Shown here piece by piece: positions 15,101 to 25,374 of a stretch of 64,000 nucleotides of DNA. Position numbers and translations under genes: made by a program. A model generated the notes under the pieces. The model made no database searches. It had not been told where the DNA came from and saw nothing but the letters and a program-made list of their open reading frames with translations. How positions within the stretch are numbered: the stretch's first letter is position 1; the number at the start of each line of letters is the position of its first letter. Location: contig NW_019091431.1 in assembly GCF_001949145.1 (NCBI RefSeq), forward strand, positions 505,971 through 569,970, given 5' to 3'. Source of the DNA: Acanthaster planci (lineage: Eukaryota; Echinodermata; Asteroidea; Valvatida; Acanthasteridae).

Positions 15101-17375
15101 AATCAATGCAAATGGTTGACCATCACGCCAAAATTGCATATCTATCCACTCGACCTGTCTCAAGACCAATTAGAGAAATTCCAAATGAATCTTGTTCCCG
15201 AAATGACTGTCGGTTCAATCACATCAGGGTGCCACTTATGTCTTTGATATCACCCGGTGACAAAGCTAAATTGCACCGTGGCAGGTCTTGTCATCACTAC
15301 GACGTTCATGATAAAAAGGCAAATACTGTCTAGTTTATCACTCATGTAGACATCCATTCTATTGCCATTTTGAATAGATACAGTAGACCTTTTTACAGAG
15401 AAATTACACCGTAGATAGTCAACTGCAGGCAAAGTAGCTAAAATTGAATTATAAAACTACAAAGGACGTTTCGACTTACCCACTCCGCTGATTTCTAAAG
15501 CTGAAAACCCCAAAAGGGTAAAATTTTCAGAAAATAAAATTTACATCAGAGAATCAAGCGTGAGCGCCCCAATGACTTAAAAAGAGTCTACAAATAGACC
15601 CAACCAAGAGCATTAATTTTGAAAAACACCTTCGGAGAGTCTTAATCTTGTATCCTGATTGTAACTCTGACCACAGAGGAGATATTTATAGTAATTATCG
15701 GAGTGCAGAAAGTATCAAACGCTTTCGACTTAATCGCGCAGTGGTTAGCTGCTCCGCGGTAGTTGGTTGGAAATATACACAAAAGCTTGAAGATTAGCTG
15801 CAGAATAGAACGAAAGGACAAGGGTCACAGTCTTTTTACCGAAATGAGTTTAGTCCAGTCTGTTAAGTGAACGCTGGGTGTACGACTCCGGACACTGACT
15901 CGGCATGTAACATACCCATTGGGGGTGGCGCCGCTAGGGGGGTTGAGCCCCCCAAAAGGTATTCAGTTTTTATTCCTAAACTCAAACATCCAATATACAT
16001 CTATATCTTAAACTACTAGCTCTAACAGAGTGTGTGTGGGTGTGTGTGTGTGGGGGGGGGTTGAGCACCGTGAGCTATTTTTTTGGGGGGGTGGGGAATC
16101 GAGGTCCGAGCCCCCCCCCACTTTCGACATATACTGGGTGCAACACTGAGCAGGAATGGTGCGAAGGCGGGCTTCAACGCTTCTACCTTCGATCCCTCAT
16201 TGAGTAATCTCTCTCTTGCTCCTGTAATTTTTTTCCAGATTGTACTGAAGAAATTGAGGGGGAAAAGCCACAACTGCGCGCTTTAATTGTAATTATGTGT
16301 TTAAAATCTCAAGAAAGACCTGCTGGGAAAAACTCAGGCAAGTGGATAGATTTCAGGCAAATGATGAGAATGATTGAAGGATGAATTTTATCCAAGTAAA
16401 ATAAAATAAAAAATTGATTGAGGAGTGAGTCTGGTGGAATGACAGGATGTCCGTGTTTTTCTTTTTAGATGATTTGAGAAGTGATATATTGATATTGATC
16501 AATCAGTATTCATATTGATTGATTAACCAGTATCCATATTGACTGATTTATGTCCATTTTGAATTCGATAATATGTATTAATCAGAACAAAATTTGATAA
16601 CTATTTTGTGCATCACTGACGCCAGAATACAAAAGACAGACTAAATTTTATCAAAGTGAATTCAGTTGTTGCTGTGCCCTGGCATAACAACAGCGATATT
16701 TGGCTGATTACCTTTAACGGGTGAAAAGATTTTCTTCAAGGCAGTCTTGAATTCGTCATCAGCCGCTCCGACAGTTACAGTCAGAAATTGTTCTACGACA
16801 TATCCACCCTCATTCAATGAATTTTTAATCTCAATGGCAAGAATTGTCCATTGGGGCTCATCCAGTGCAAGGATCGCGGAGTACTTCCAGCCGAAATGAT
16901 CCACCGTCGCCAGAAAGGCTCTGGCAACTTCGGCGTCTGATACGCTCATCCTTATGAAAGCTGGGTAGGCGTTATGGTCAGCAAGTCTGGTATCGGTACA
17001 AGACCAGGAAGCGAGAGGCACACCTCGAGCTTCGGCCAGCCGAGCTGCTGGGTCGCAGGACATCCAGTGTACAGGGCCTAAAATGGCATCCAGGTCCGTG
17101 TCCAAAGCCAACGCCGCCACCGACAATAGCTCCTTGTTCGAGGAGCAGTGAGTCTCCCGTACGCGGAGTGCCAGCGTGACGTTGGCCGGTATGATCCCAG
17201 GAGTTGAAGCGTTGATATCCCCCAAGGCAAGCCTAGCTGAAACGTCGGCCAAGGCGCTGGAGTATATGGACGAACAGTTCACCGGGGCTAGAGCTTCCAG
17301 AGTATAGGTGCTCATGTAACTGCTGGCCATTGTAAGAAAATAGGACAGTAACGCAAGATGCAGATAGTTAAGCAT
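6023..17375 (-). CDS. Receptor-type (membrane) guanylyl cyclase, 5' part; 3' half not found in window
   Basis: Single-pass receptor that would make cGMP on ligand binding at the plasma membrane. Five joined exons (16712-17375, 7370-7689, 6639-7029, 6316-6409, 6023-6128) give 525 codons with phases 1, 1, 0, 1, 2 and 0 that match at every join. The protein has a hydrophobic signal peptide (about residues 1-18) and an ANF-receptor ligand-binding fold (about 25-455). Within that fold are TTGSYAFFLV, then GYVYDSVYLYARAV, then FEGISGNVTIDAEG, which are typical of natriuretic-peptide receptor/cyclase ectodomains. A TM helix (about 462-489) and a basic juxtamembrane segment follow; the latter fits the stretch before a cyclase kinase-homology domain. 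The kinase-homology and cyclase domains were not found. Intron 1 is about 9 kb. A clearance-type receptor with a short tail is an alternative. Confidence 0.82.
6316..6409 (-). CDS. Receptor guanylyl cyclase exon 4 (transmembrane helix)
   Basis: The acceptor tttttgcag precedes 6409 and the donor GTCAG/gtaagt follows 6316. The exon enters in phase 1 and leaves in phase 2. It encodes an uninterrupted hydrophobic helix rich in Ala, Val, Ile and Gly followed by an Arg stop-transfer, the expected single TM segment. Confidence 0.82.
6639..7029 (-). CDS. Receptor guanylyl cyclase exon 3
   Basis: The acceptor cctctccag precedes 7029 and the donor GGAG/gtatg follows 6639. It encodes residues 329-458. 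The helix GYVYDSVYLYARAV and the segment NLTFEGISGNVTIDAEG are hallmark C-terminal ANF-receptor elements. A cysteine pair (QCILDGTVC) lies close to the membrane. NLT and NVT are potential N-glycosylation sites. Confidence 0.88.
7370..7689 (-). CDS. Receptor guanylyl cyclase exon 2
   Basis: The acceptor aatcacag precedes 7689 and the donor GAG/gtaag follows 7370. The exon enters in phase 1 and leaves in phase 0. It encodes residues 222-328 of the ectodomain, including IIVCMP and GSYAFFLVSTLFG, which match the second lobe of ANF-receptor domains. Confidence 0.85.
7690..13166. other. Distal part of the large first intron of the receptor cyclase (minus-strand gene)
   Basis: AT-rich non-coding DNA. 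An open frame of 116 codons on the plus strand at 10663-11013 lacks an ATG at its start and has no recognisable motif. A short ATG frame at 12864 reaches a possible donor after 12 codons but has no visible partner. Nothing here can be supported as a gene. Confidence 0.5.
13167..13330 (+). repeat. Dispersed repeat, copy A (partner at 63.8 kb)
   Basis: Shares ordered blocks with 63797-63960: CAACAACGTGCAACT, TTTGATAAT, GTGATAATGCC, GATTCTGAT and GGTCAAGAGTCTGTGTGCAC. Order and spacing are conserved with substitutions and small indels, so these are two diverged copies of one interspersed element in the same orientation. No coding capacity is visible. Confidence 0.8.
13473..13542 (+). repeat. Direct tandem duplication, 35-bp unit x2
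   Basis: Two adjacent 35-bp copies starting ATGTCAGATATTCTAATCAG differ at a single base (A/T at unit position 24). The near identity indicates a recent slippage or duplication event inside the large intron. Confidence 0.95.
15915..16125 (+). repeat. Low-complexity GT/G-rich tract
   Basis: Contains GT dinucleotide runs around 16030-16052 followed by runs of nine and seven G, then a nine-C run around 16110. Two similar G-rich phrases leading to TTGAGC occur about 115 bp apart (near 15938 and 16060), which suggests an old duplication. Several G runs could form quadruplex DNA on one strand. Confidence 0.7.
16712..17375 (-). CDS. Receptor guanylyl cyclase exon 1 (signal peptide and first ANF-receptor lobe)
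   Basis: Starts at the ATG at 17375 and encodes residues 1-221 plus one base. The first residues are hydrophobic (LHLALLSYFL). The body carries the periplasmic-binding-like pattern of an ANF-receptor lobe, including ILGPVHWMSCDPAARLAEA and a FGWKYSAILALDE strand. The donor AAAG/gtaatc lies at 16711-16710. Without splicing the frame runs on for 16 codons to a TGA at 16662, and that extension also looks family-like (see findings). No other first exon was seen between 7.7 and 16.7 kb. Confidence 0.8.
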
Positions 17376-20300
17376 GAGGATAACGGCGAATTACATCATC
17401 GGTGGTACTGGGTACTTGAACACAAGAATTCTTGGCAATAACCGAACCACACATCCAACGTCAGACAAACGAAACTGGTCTGAAAATCTTTACATTGCAT
17501 TGTAAGCAAGGACTCTATTCAGTTGGAATAATATCGACCTTTGATTCGCAAAAACAAAATCTTGGAGTCCGTTTTGAGAACGTCTCTTGACAAGTTGTCG
17601 GCCGCCGACTTCACTATCTGCCGTCCTCTTGGGTTCTGTTCATTAGAAATTAAGTGCCAACGATACAATCTGTATATACCCCAGAGATAAATTGCCTCTG
17701 GGAAATATGGTGATTGGCCGTCTCTACGAGGGTCTTAACACCTGCATTGTCTGCAGTGAGTTCGGGAATTGATTGGTCCAGTTGCCATGGCAACTTCGGC
17801 AGTGATTTGGAAGACGAATTTAACAACGGGGAACAATTCGAGCGGGGGGGTCCTTCAGCGCGCATGCGCAATTCAGAGCTACTAGTTTAGGTAGGGAGGA
17901 CCTCTTTTGTGAATGGAATTTCATGAAGCAAGTATCACAATGGCTGAGAAGCTTTTTATGTATTTGATCCCAAGGGTATTGCTTATTAACATACCATCGA
18001 AGGAACAAGAAAATGCCATCGTGAATTTAAAAAAAAGAGTTGATAGCGTTGTTTCCCTGTTCACATTCATAATTCAGTCCGGTTTAATGGATTTCGGATG
18101 TTAAAGTCATAAATAAACTAGCATTATCTTGCCTGCATGAACCTCATGTCTTGTATATTTTATGGGAATGTCGCCCTCAGATAGCCTTCGGTCAACTAAG
18201 AAGGAATATTTTGTAAAAGTGAGCGACTGGGCTGAGGTGTGCCGTTTAAAATACAAACGAATTGAACGTATCATCATGTAAAAGTACACACAATGATCGA
18301 TGCCAAAATGAAATTCTACAAATCGCTAGAAAAACTGAAAGGTAATTGTGTATATATGCCTAATGAATGATATACCACGACAGTCTCGTTGGTCCAGTCA
18401 TGATGCGCCAAACCCTGGTCGCTGGGTTTGAGTCCACTGATTGGTCAATTGTCACTCAACTGCCTTTAGATACGCTAATATATGGAATTGCAGTTTGTTG
18501 TCTTACACCAACATTTGTCGACATTTACCACAAAAAAGTGTTGTCGAATGATGTGAACTTGCGGATGTCGATGTCCTGCGATGTCGGATGTCATCATGAA
18601 ACTGTATTGTTGGTGGGGAGGGTGCCGAAACTCTTTAATACATGTAGTCTTTTCTTTCGACAAATCGACAATCTTGACTTTTGGACAACCCTTTTTTTTC
18701 GGCAGAAGACTCTGAGAACCAAGTTTGTCGATCTTACGACGTTAAATTCAAGGCTAGCGTACCAAACAAGTATGACACGTGACTTGATAGAAATCAATAA
18801 TATACCTACACCTGTCAATAGCAGTTCCTTTATGTAGCACAAACAATTAATTGAACTGATATTTACAAATGTGAGAAAAAAACAGGTGCGAATTCATTTT
18901 CTCTTTGCCTAGTCTTCAATCTATGTGCCTGTTTTGTGCTAAAAGTGAAAATCTCATCATTTTTTTATATGTCGAACCCGCAAAGGTCGATTTATTTAAT
19001 TAATGGCATGAGGCATCACACCATGCGCGTGTTAGATTTGACACCAGAGAATTTCATGAGAAATGCACGTGCTTTATTCCAACGGAATTCAAGACTGTGG
19101 GTGTTAGCATGTTGAGCCCTGCCCGCAGTAAACATGTCTTGTGTTCGTATCTATTGTTTCAGATAGGGACTGGAAATCACTAACTACAGGTTACGAATTC
19201 TCATCAAAACGCTGAAATCTTGACATTGTGATTCTCAAATGACCTGCAAAAAGTAGTCAGATTAAAAATAGAGTCATTTACATAAAGAGATGTCCGAGTC
19301 CTCCACCTTTTATCATCGGCACTGTTTTATTATCCTTGCATTAAACTGTGGTTAACTACTCGTCAGAGCTAAATACTTATTTATTTGGTCAATATGATTT
19401 CATGGTCTAAAAATCTGCAGCTAAATATTCCATATTAAGGTAAGAACTTTTAGTCACCAAAATACCTCTCTATGGAACGGAAATCATTATACAACGAACT
19501 GAAACTTCGCTGTTGATAAACTATGCAGGAGAATGATGACAGATATCCACAGATGGTTTGCATTCTGCGAGAATTCAAATCTATAATGACTTCTAATCAT
19601 TCTCTTTCGATATCTTCCAATTCTTTGCTAAAAAGTAGTATCTCCAAGTTCGCAATAATAGAATTACCTTTTTACTAATTTCTTAACCGTACAGATCGGA
19701 ATCCATGCAGTCAACCCAGCAGTTGGACAACTTTTGACCAAATCACAATTAGTCCAACCTCCCATCTTTTCCTTGATATTGTCTGTGTAAGTCTCGAGTC
19801 GCGCAGAACCACAAACATTTAAGACAGACATTTATCACTGGACTTTCAAGCACGCCAATAACATGAATTTCAAGTAAGCACAACGGAAACATTTACCTAG
19901 CTATTTTGACTAGGGATCGGGAAAGTTCATTTCAAACTGCCTGGGTTGATACTAGTGCAGAGAAAGCAAGAAAAGAGGTCTTGATTATTTAGCGAAACGT
20001 GATTAATTGTCGATTTGCAAAATTAAACCGATTCGGATCAAATGAATTGAGCACAGCTGGCTCCTTAATTAAACTTCAAAATATGTAGGTCTACTCGATT
20101 ATTAAAATGCCTTTGCTTTGGTTGTGTTCAATATTGCGTTTTGTATTTAAAAGTAGACCGTCTTTCCTTTAAATTGATTCTTGCCGAAGGTCCGCCTCTG
20201 GAGAGACAAAATGCATATAATTAGGGAACAGCTACGATGATTCCCTATAACGTATTGAAGAAATTATGAAATTTGGAAATTGAAGAGCAAATGATGTGGT

Positions 20301-21940
20301 AGATTAATGCACTGCTGGAGTTTTCGTCATTTTTGGGGTCAATCTGACATAGGTTTTCATCTAAATCACACATAATGTAAATTTAAATTATCACCAAAGT
20401 TTGGGTCCCTATAACACAATCTAGCAATGAATAGTTCACTGAACTATGAGCGTAGTGCGGCATCCAAAAATCTGCTCCCTGACATTAAAAGGCAAAAATC
20501 TTGAGATAAAACCACCCTGATAGAGGTTTCAATCTCAAGAGTGCAAAAAAATCAATGAATCACGATGAGCAAAATGTATCTTGCCGAGTTGCTCCATATG
20601 CACCAGCGTCTGTCTTCGACAGAAGAAACAGACGGACTCACATCAGCCGAAGCGTGAAAAGCCTGGACGTCTCTCCATCATCTACTCTGCGAGGGGACAA
20701 CAAACACTGAGGTATTTTTCTAAGTTTTTCAGGCATCGTTGGCCTCATTACACTCAACACACTAAAAAGATCCTGCTCCTTCTATCTTAGAGTCATCAGT
20801 AAAACACTGTATTATCCGCTCTCTTTAGGAGAGAGCAGTTGGAAGTAAGGTGGGGAATAGAGGACACACCAATTTGTAACAATAGTCGTCATGCAATCAC
20901 GGATTCTTTTTCACCGATGCAAACAATCTAAGAACGATTTATATCTGGCATCATTAAACCAATAACGGGAATTGCTAGGGCATTTAAACTGGGGAGGGGG
21001 ATGTCATCATGAAATGTACCGGCAGACGGTCAAGCAAATTGAGTATAATGGTAGTTTGACCTCCCCCGCACCCCTTCCTTTTCCATTCCTAGCAATACAT
21101 GTAGTATCTTGATTTTACCGTCAAACCTGACTAATGGGGAGGGGGTGACACAACCCCAACCGTCTAGCGACGCCTATGGAATTTCATCTTGGACTGGCTG
21201 GGAAAAGCTGTCAGCTGGACAACCATTAAAAACAAGCCTAAAATACTGGCATGGAGAAAAATTGTTCCAGCGCACGCGTGACTGAAGGTACTGTGAAGAG
21301 GAACAGAGGGCGCACTGTTTTGAAATCGGTCACAAGATATACAAAACCGATTCTCTAGCTATAATTGTCCAACCTCGACTCTATGGGCTGCGTGCACGTT
21401 CTTTCACCAGCACCTGGTCGTATAGGGTGCGTTCGAGCGAGCTACTCGCGTTGACACGAGTAAACTCTTGAGCGCTCTAGCGGCTGGAGTAGGACCGTCA
21501 CGAGGGTCAGTCAGAGTTTACTGTCGCTAGAGGGGGAGTATACTCTGTATGTATGAATAAGTCCGGTCAACTGGCTACCAATTTACATATTTACCTGTGG
21601 CGAAGGACAGTGTCCAGATCGGTACATCATTCTGACATTCAGGTCTGCCCATGGAGCCAACAGTGATCAGGCAGGAAACTTCTCTTCAATATTACATCTG
21701 GCCAGGGACACTTAGTTCCAGCAAGTAGACTGGCTGTGGAAATCCTAGTGTAGTGCCTCTTGGCGCCAGAGTCAATCACTCTACTTAACCCAGTGTTAAG
21801 TCAGTTTCTTTTTCCTTTAATTTTTTCGTAGTAATAATTTTTATGGTTTTTTGGTAGAATTAAATAGATGTTCAATTACGATCAACATAGATTAATTAAT
21901 GGTCCTGTGTTTTATCAATTGGCAATTTATTTCTTCCATC
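17376..21940. other. Intergenic, no supported gene
   Basis: Upstream of the receptor cyclase. The longest frame is an ATG-started 156-codon ORF at 18367-18837 on the plus strand. It has no domain, no conserved pattern and a stretch of repeated GATGTC words (about 18563-18592), so it is probably chance. A short minus-strand stretch ending in a donor near 21597 reads CLITVGSMGRPECQNDVPIW but opens just after a stop and has no partner. Confidence 0.45.
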
Positions 21941-21949
21941 TTCACAGTC

Positions 21950-22170
21950 GTCCTCCATGGGAAGGACAGACCCATGGCGTGACAGTATCCAACCTCATCT
22001 ATTGGAAATTGCCTTGCCCCAACAGAAGGAGTAGACCACTCAACCATGTCGATTCTGTCTGCAAAGATGTGAGCCAGTACATGGATGACATCCTCACAGC
22101 GACCGTGGCGGAGGAGAGAGTCTCAATGAGTTTGGTTCATACAGCCATCGAGGCTGCAGACGCCAAGTGA
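21950..22170 (+). mobile_element. Possible non-LTR retrotransposon ORF2 C-terminal remnant
   Basis: An open frame ends at 22170 with a segment around RPLNHVDSVCKDVSQYMDDI followed by an alternating basic/acidic helix. This resembles the small C-terminal domain found downstream of reverse transcriptase in some non-LTR elements (R-S-R-P, then K-D, then a D-R-W-like helix). There is no RT core nearby. The assignment is weak. Confidence 0.3.
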
Positions 22171-22319
22171 TGGTGATGAGATAAAAATCCTTGTTCTCAT
22201 CACAGCCAATTACATCAGGCACAAGAAACTAAATCAATGAGATTGGTATACAACTGCTTGATGGATTGCATGGATTCTCCCTTGAGAACTTTGTGGGTGA
22301 TTTTTGGAACGACTCTGAC

Positions 22320-23232
22320 AACACTGTCGAAATTGACGTAGGCGGAACGCGTACACGAACGGGTTGACGCAACAGTTCTAGAAAACGAGAATGACGGTGG
22401 GGTCATTATAGTCTAACGATCCTCCAAGGTTGAACTGGACAAAGGTGGTCTGGTTAGGAGCAAAGATGATGATTCGGGTGACTGATGTCCTTGTTACGGA
22501 TGTACATATCTGCCCACGCTTACCCCAACGCTCGCTGGTGGCCCTGCGTCTGGATCGATTACTCTTGTCGTCTGAGGATTCTCACGATGGAGATATAACA
22601 GACACCCATGACGCAAACTGGTAATAGGAACTCCAGAATGCACGGCAGACTGCCAACCAAGGCCTGGACCGGACCCATTGCTCCAGCGGGGCTATTTCCT
22701 TACAAGACCCTGTAGCCACTGTCGTCTAAAACGTCGGGTGCGCATACTGCATGACCGGCGCTATCAGTCAGACTAAGATCACGAAGATCTTGGTGTTGCG
22801 CCAAGTGACGCAGAGGGCGTACTTCAAAGGATGGACTACGGCTATGCAGGGCTCTAAAGACATCAATATCAGGTTGAGGGGTGAGATAGCGATGAAAACG
22901 AACAGGACGAACTGTGTCAACCAGAACTGACAGAGCCAGGGACTTGTGAGGGTGCGATGACGCCAGGCCTGAGTGATGCCGAAAAGAATCAGCAACACAC
23001 TAGTCACCAGGACTGTCAAAGCTTGGGTGAAGATGAGAAAGCTGACACAATTAAGGCGAACCTGAAAAGACCAGAACACAGCACAGGCCAACAGGTTTCC
23101 CATTAAACCACACAGACCGATGGCGCAATACACGGCGGTCTTAAACATCTGGTTGGGAGTAAGTTCGTCTTCCTCGTCGTCCATCGAAGTGGAAAGTTCT
23201 GTTGTGTTCCAAATTTCTTCGACGTCGGTCAC
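22320..23232 (-). pseudogene. Class A GPCR pseudogene, paralogue of the intact receptor at 52.4 kb
   Basis: The minus strand from the ATG at 23232 reads a rhodopsin-class receptor closely matching the intact GPCR at 52426-53667: N-terminal acidic DEL motif, GLMGNLLACAVF in TM1, LIFTQAL in TM2, IAVVHPL after TM3 and WRNTKIFVIL in TM4. The frame is broken by a stop at 22768-22770 where the intact copy has the TM4 Trp. Homology continues past further stops and shifts: APVMQ, then PNQTTFVQFNLGGSLDYN, then NCCVNPFVYAFRLRQF (about 22330-22440). Key residues have also decayed: ERY reads EPC, and the TM2 Asp of LADL is lost. The alignable homology ends near the TM7 to helix 8 region. Confidence 0.92.
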
Positions 23233-24450
23233 TGTGGTAGTCGGTTATACACTGTGTTTAACTTATGCAATCGCTGCAATTTCAGACCCAAAACTTTCGC
23301 TAGGTGTTTGTGGGGAACTTAGCTTTTTACCTTTTGCCTTTTTTGTTTCGAGCTAACTTGTATATATATGTTAAAATTGTCGACATGGTTTATGAAACCG
23401 ACCGATGTGTTGCCATCACTAAAATTATGCCTTTAAAAGCCAGTCAGATTGAGGGTTAGGCTTATGGATGAAACCCTTTTTTCTCTGATAGCGCAATGTT
23501 CACAGGAAACAATGTCCCACAAAGATAATTGCATTTACTTGTAATTATAGTTTCAGCTTAATCCAGGTGTCATAAACGACTAAACGACTGACTGCTAATG
23601 GGCAGGAGGAAGGTTTGCTCCATCCAAGGGCTTTAGAAACCTTTTAAAAAGCTTTATGGCATCGAGATTGGAAGCTTGACAATAATCTGCCTAAAAGCTT
23701 GCAAAATTGACAGCATTAACCAAACAGAGGAAGATACATGATACTCCTGGTGGTTCCAGTTATTGTAAGAGAGGGCGCACTCAGGAAACGGTTAAAACAA
23801 CTTTACTAAACAAATTTACAATACTTGGAATAAATACTGGCCTCTGAAAACAGATTGGAAACACTGTAGTTCATGACTTAGAGGTTTAACATCAGTAGTG
23901 TATCTAAGTCCCTGGTTCGGGGGGAACGCATTTTTTCCCTGAAAAAGTAGGATCCACATTTGCCATCAGCAAAAATTCCGCACCTCCTTCACGTCGTGGT
24001 ACCGTTTCGGATAACATTTTGAATTTAAAAGAGAAATAAAAACTGAAAAAATGAAAAATTAAATCGGCAAATTTTGTCTACAGGGGAGCAAGTTGCTGCC
24101 CCACTCTATCTACTTCCCCCTCTTTCCCTCTCAAGAAACATAAGAAATAAAAAAAAAGTATGCAGGAAGATAATATTACTTGACTCGAGGGAAATGCTTT
24201 TCTCGCTAAAATTGCGTGTGATTGAAAGGTTGGCCTAACTTTTGTTAAAGTTGATCAGACTTGGGTATTAAAGATCATCACGGCTTCGAAATGATGCCCA
24301 AAATCACCCACAATCATTTCGGTCAGGTGTGCATTTTCGTTTAAAAAATTTGCTGTAAAGTATCAACGGCATTCAGGGTCCATGTTGAAAGGATTTCAGG
24401 AAAATAAATAGTGCGGCCATTTTTGTCCTGAAATAATAATTGGACATAAT
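23233..24450. other. Intergenic, nothing recognised
   Basis: AT-rich spacer between the GPCR pseudogene and the tandem repeat. No motif, long frame or splice pair stands out on either strand. Confidence 0.5.
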
Positions 24451-24650
24451 ACACATTCTGCTTAGGGCAAAAAAACACATTCTGCTTAGGGCAAAAAACA
24501 CATTCTGCTTAGGGCAAAAAAACACATTCTGCTTAGGGCAAAAAACACATTCTGCTTAAGGCAAAAAAACACATTCTGCTTAGGGCAAAAAACACATTCT
24601 GCTTAGGGCAAAAAAACACATTCTGCTTAGGGCAAAAAAAAAAAAAAAAG
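24451..24650 (+). repeat. Minisatellite: 8 copies of a 23/24-bp unit alternating in length
   Basis: Eight consecutive units beginning ACACATTCTGCTTAGGGC, each followed by a run of A. Unit lengths alternate 24 and 23 bp, so the array is really four copies of a 47-bp dimer. One unit has AAGGC for AGGGC. The last copy ends in a long A run. The uniformity indicates recent expansion by dimer duplication. Confidence 0.95.
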
Positions 24651-25266
24651 GCAGACACGAGGGAGCCAGTTCAAGGCGTTCAACATGTGAAGGTCATCAC
24701 CTGGGTTCAATAATTGGTTTCACAGCACAGTAGGTACACCGTGACAAGGGCATTATCCTATGATCCCGTCAGACAAAATTGGCGTTGTTAAAATTTCAAC
24801 CTGCTTCGGAGTTTGAAAAAGGTGCGTTAGGAAGTTTGTGATTCTCAGAAGGGATAACACTCTCAACCATAAAGTATAGATGGGGTTTGGCGGCTAAGAA
24901 GGTACAAGAAGTAATCGAGGGATGAACATTCACTCCTTAAAAGATCACTCCTAGGATCATGAAAAAAACCGTTACGATTAAGCGATCAATAGGCGGCGCT
25001 ATTCTCTAGACTACTGGGCACGTAGGGCCAAGGTCACTCCTCTAGCACTACACACGGAGTCCAAACTCCATGAATTAACACGTAAGCGCAGCCAACAACT
25101 TGACCAAAACTGCCAGGAGGCGACGCTAGACCGTCCCGTTCGTAGATTTTGTTGTCGCTCCTGGTTGAAAAAGTTCGTTTATACGACAAAACGCCGTCGT
25201 CCTCAACTGTGCTATTTCTCCAAGGCTTGTTTTGAGTGGTCATTTCGTCACTACCAACGGGGAATA

Positions 25267-25374
25267 ATGAAGATATACGCAGCAGACAAGGTTCAGCAAG
25301 CCAAAGTTGTGTATGACGGCGAGACGTACACAACAGTAGCAGTACCGTCAAAGATAGGGCAATATGCGTGTAAG
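25267..25374 (+). CDS. ITM2: ITM2-like exon 1 (cytoplasmic N-terminus)
   Basis: ATG at 25267 opens MKIYAADKVQQAKVVYDGE, ending YACK at donor AAG/gtaagc (phase 0). The opening Met-(Val)-Lys-Ile/Val and the acidic/basic head ending near a Cys-Lys resemble exon 1 of vertebrate ITM2 genes. An alternative start at 31084 would replace this exon by an unspliced extension of exon 2. Confidence 0.65.

Noticed and set aside
18405-18440. tRNA-like GGTTTGAGTCC box
   Set aside because: No matching A box or cloverleaf pairing within tRNA distance. Other GGTTCGA-like words (59938, 63380) also fail.
18367-18837. 156-codon ATG open frame on the plus strand
   Set aside because: No motif, no codon bias, overlaps an open minus-strand frame, and part of it is repeated GATGTC/GTCG words; judged chance.
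24451-24650. CRISPR-like array
   Set aside because: Units are contiguous with only an A-run between them and no unique spacers; this is a minisatellite in an animal genome.
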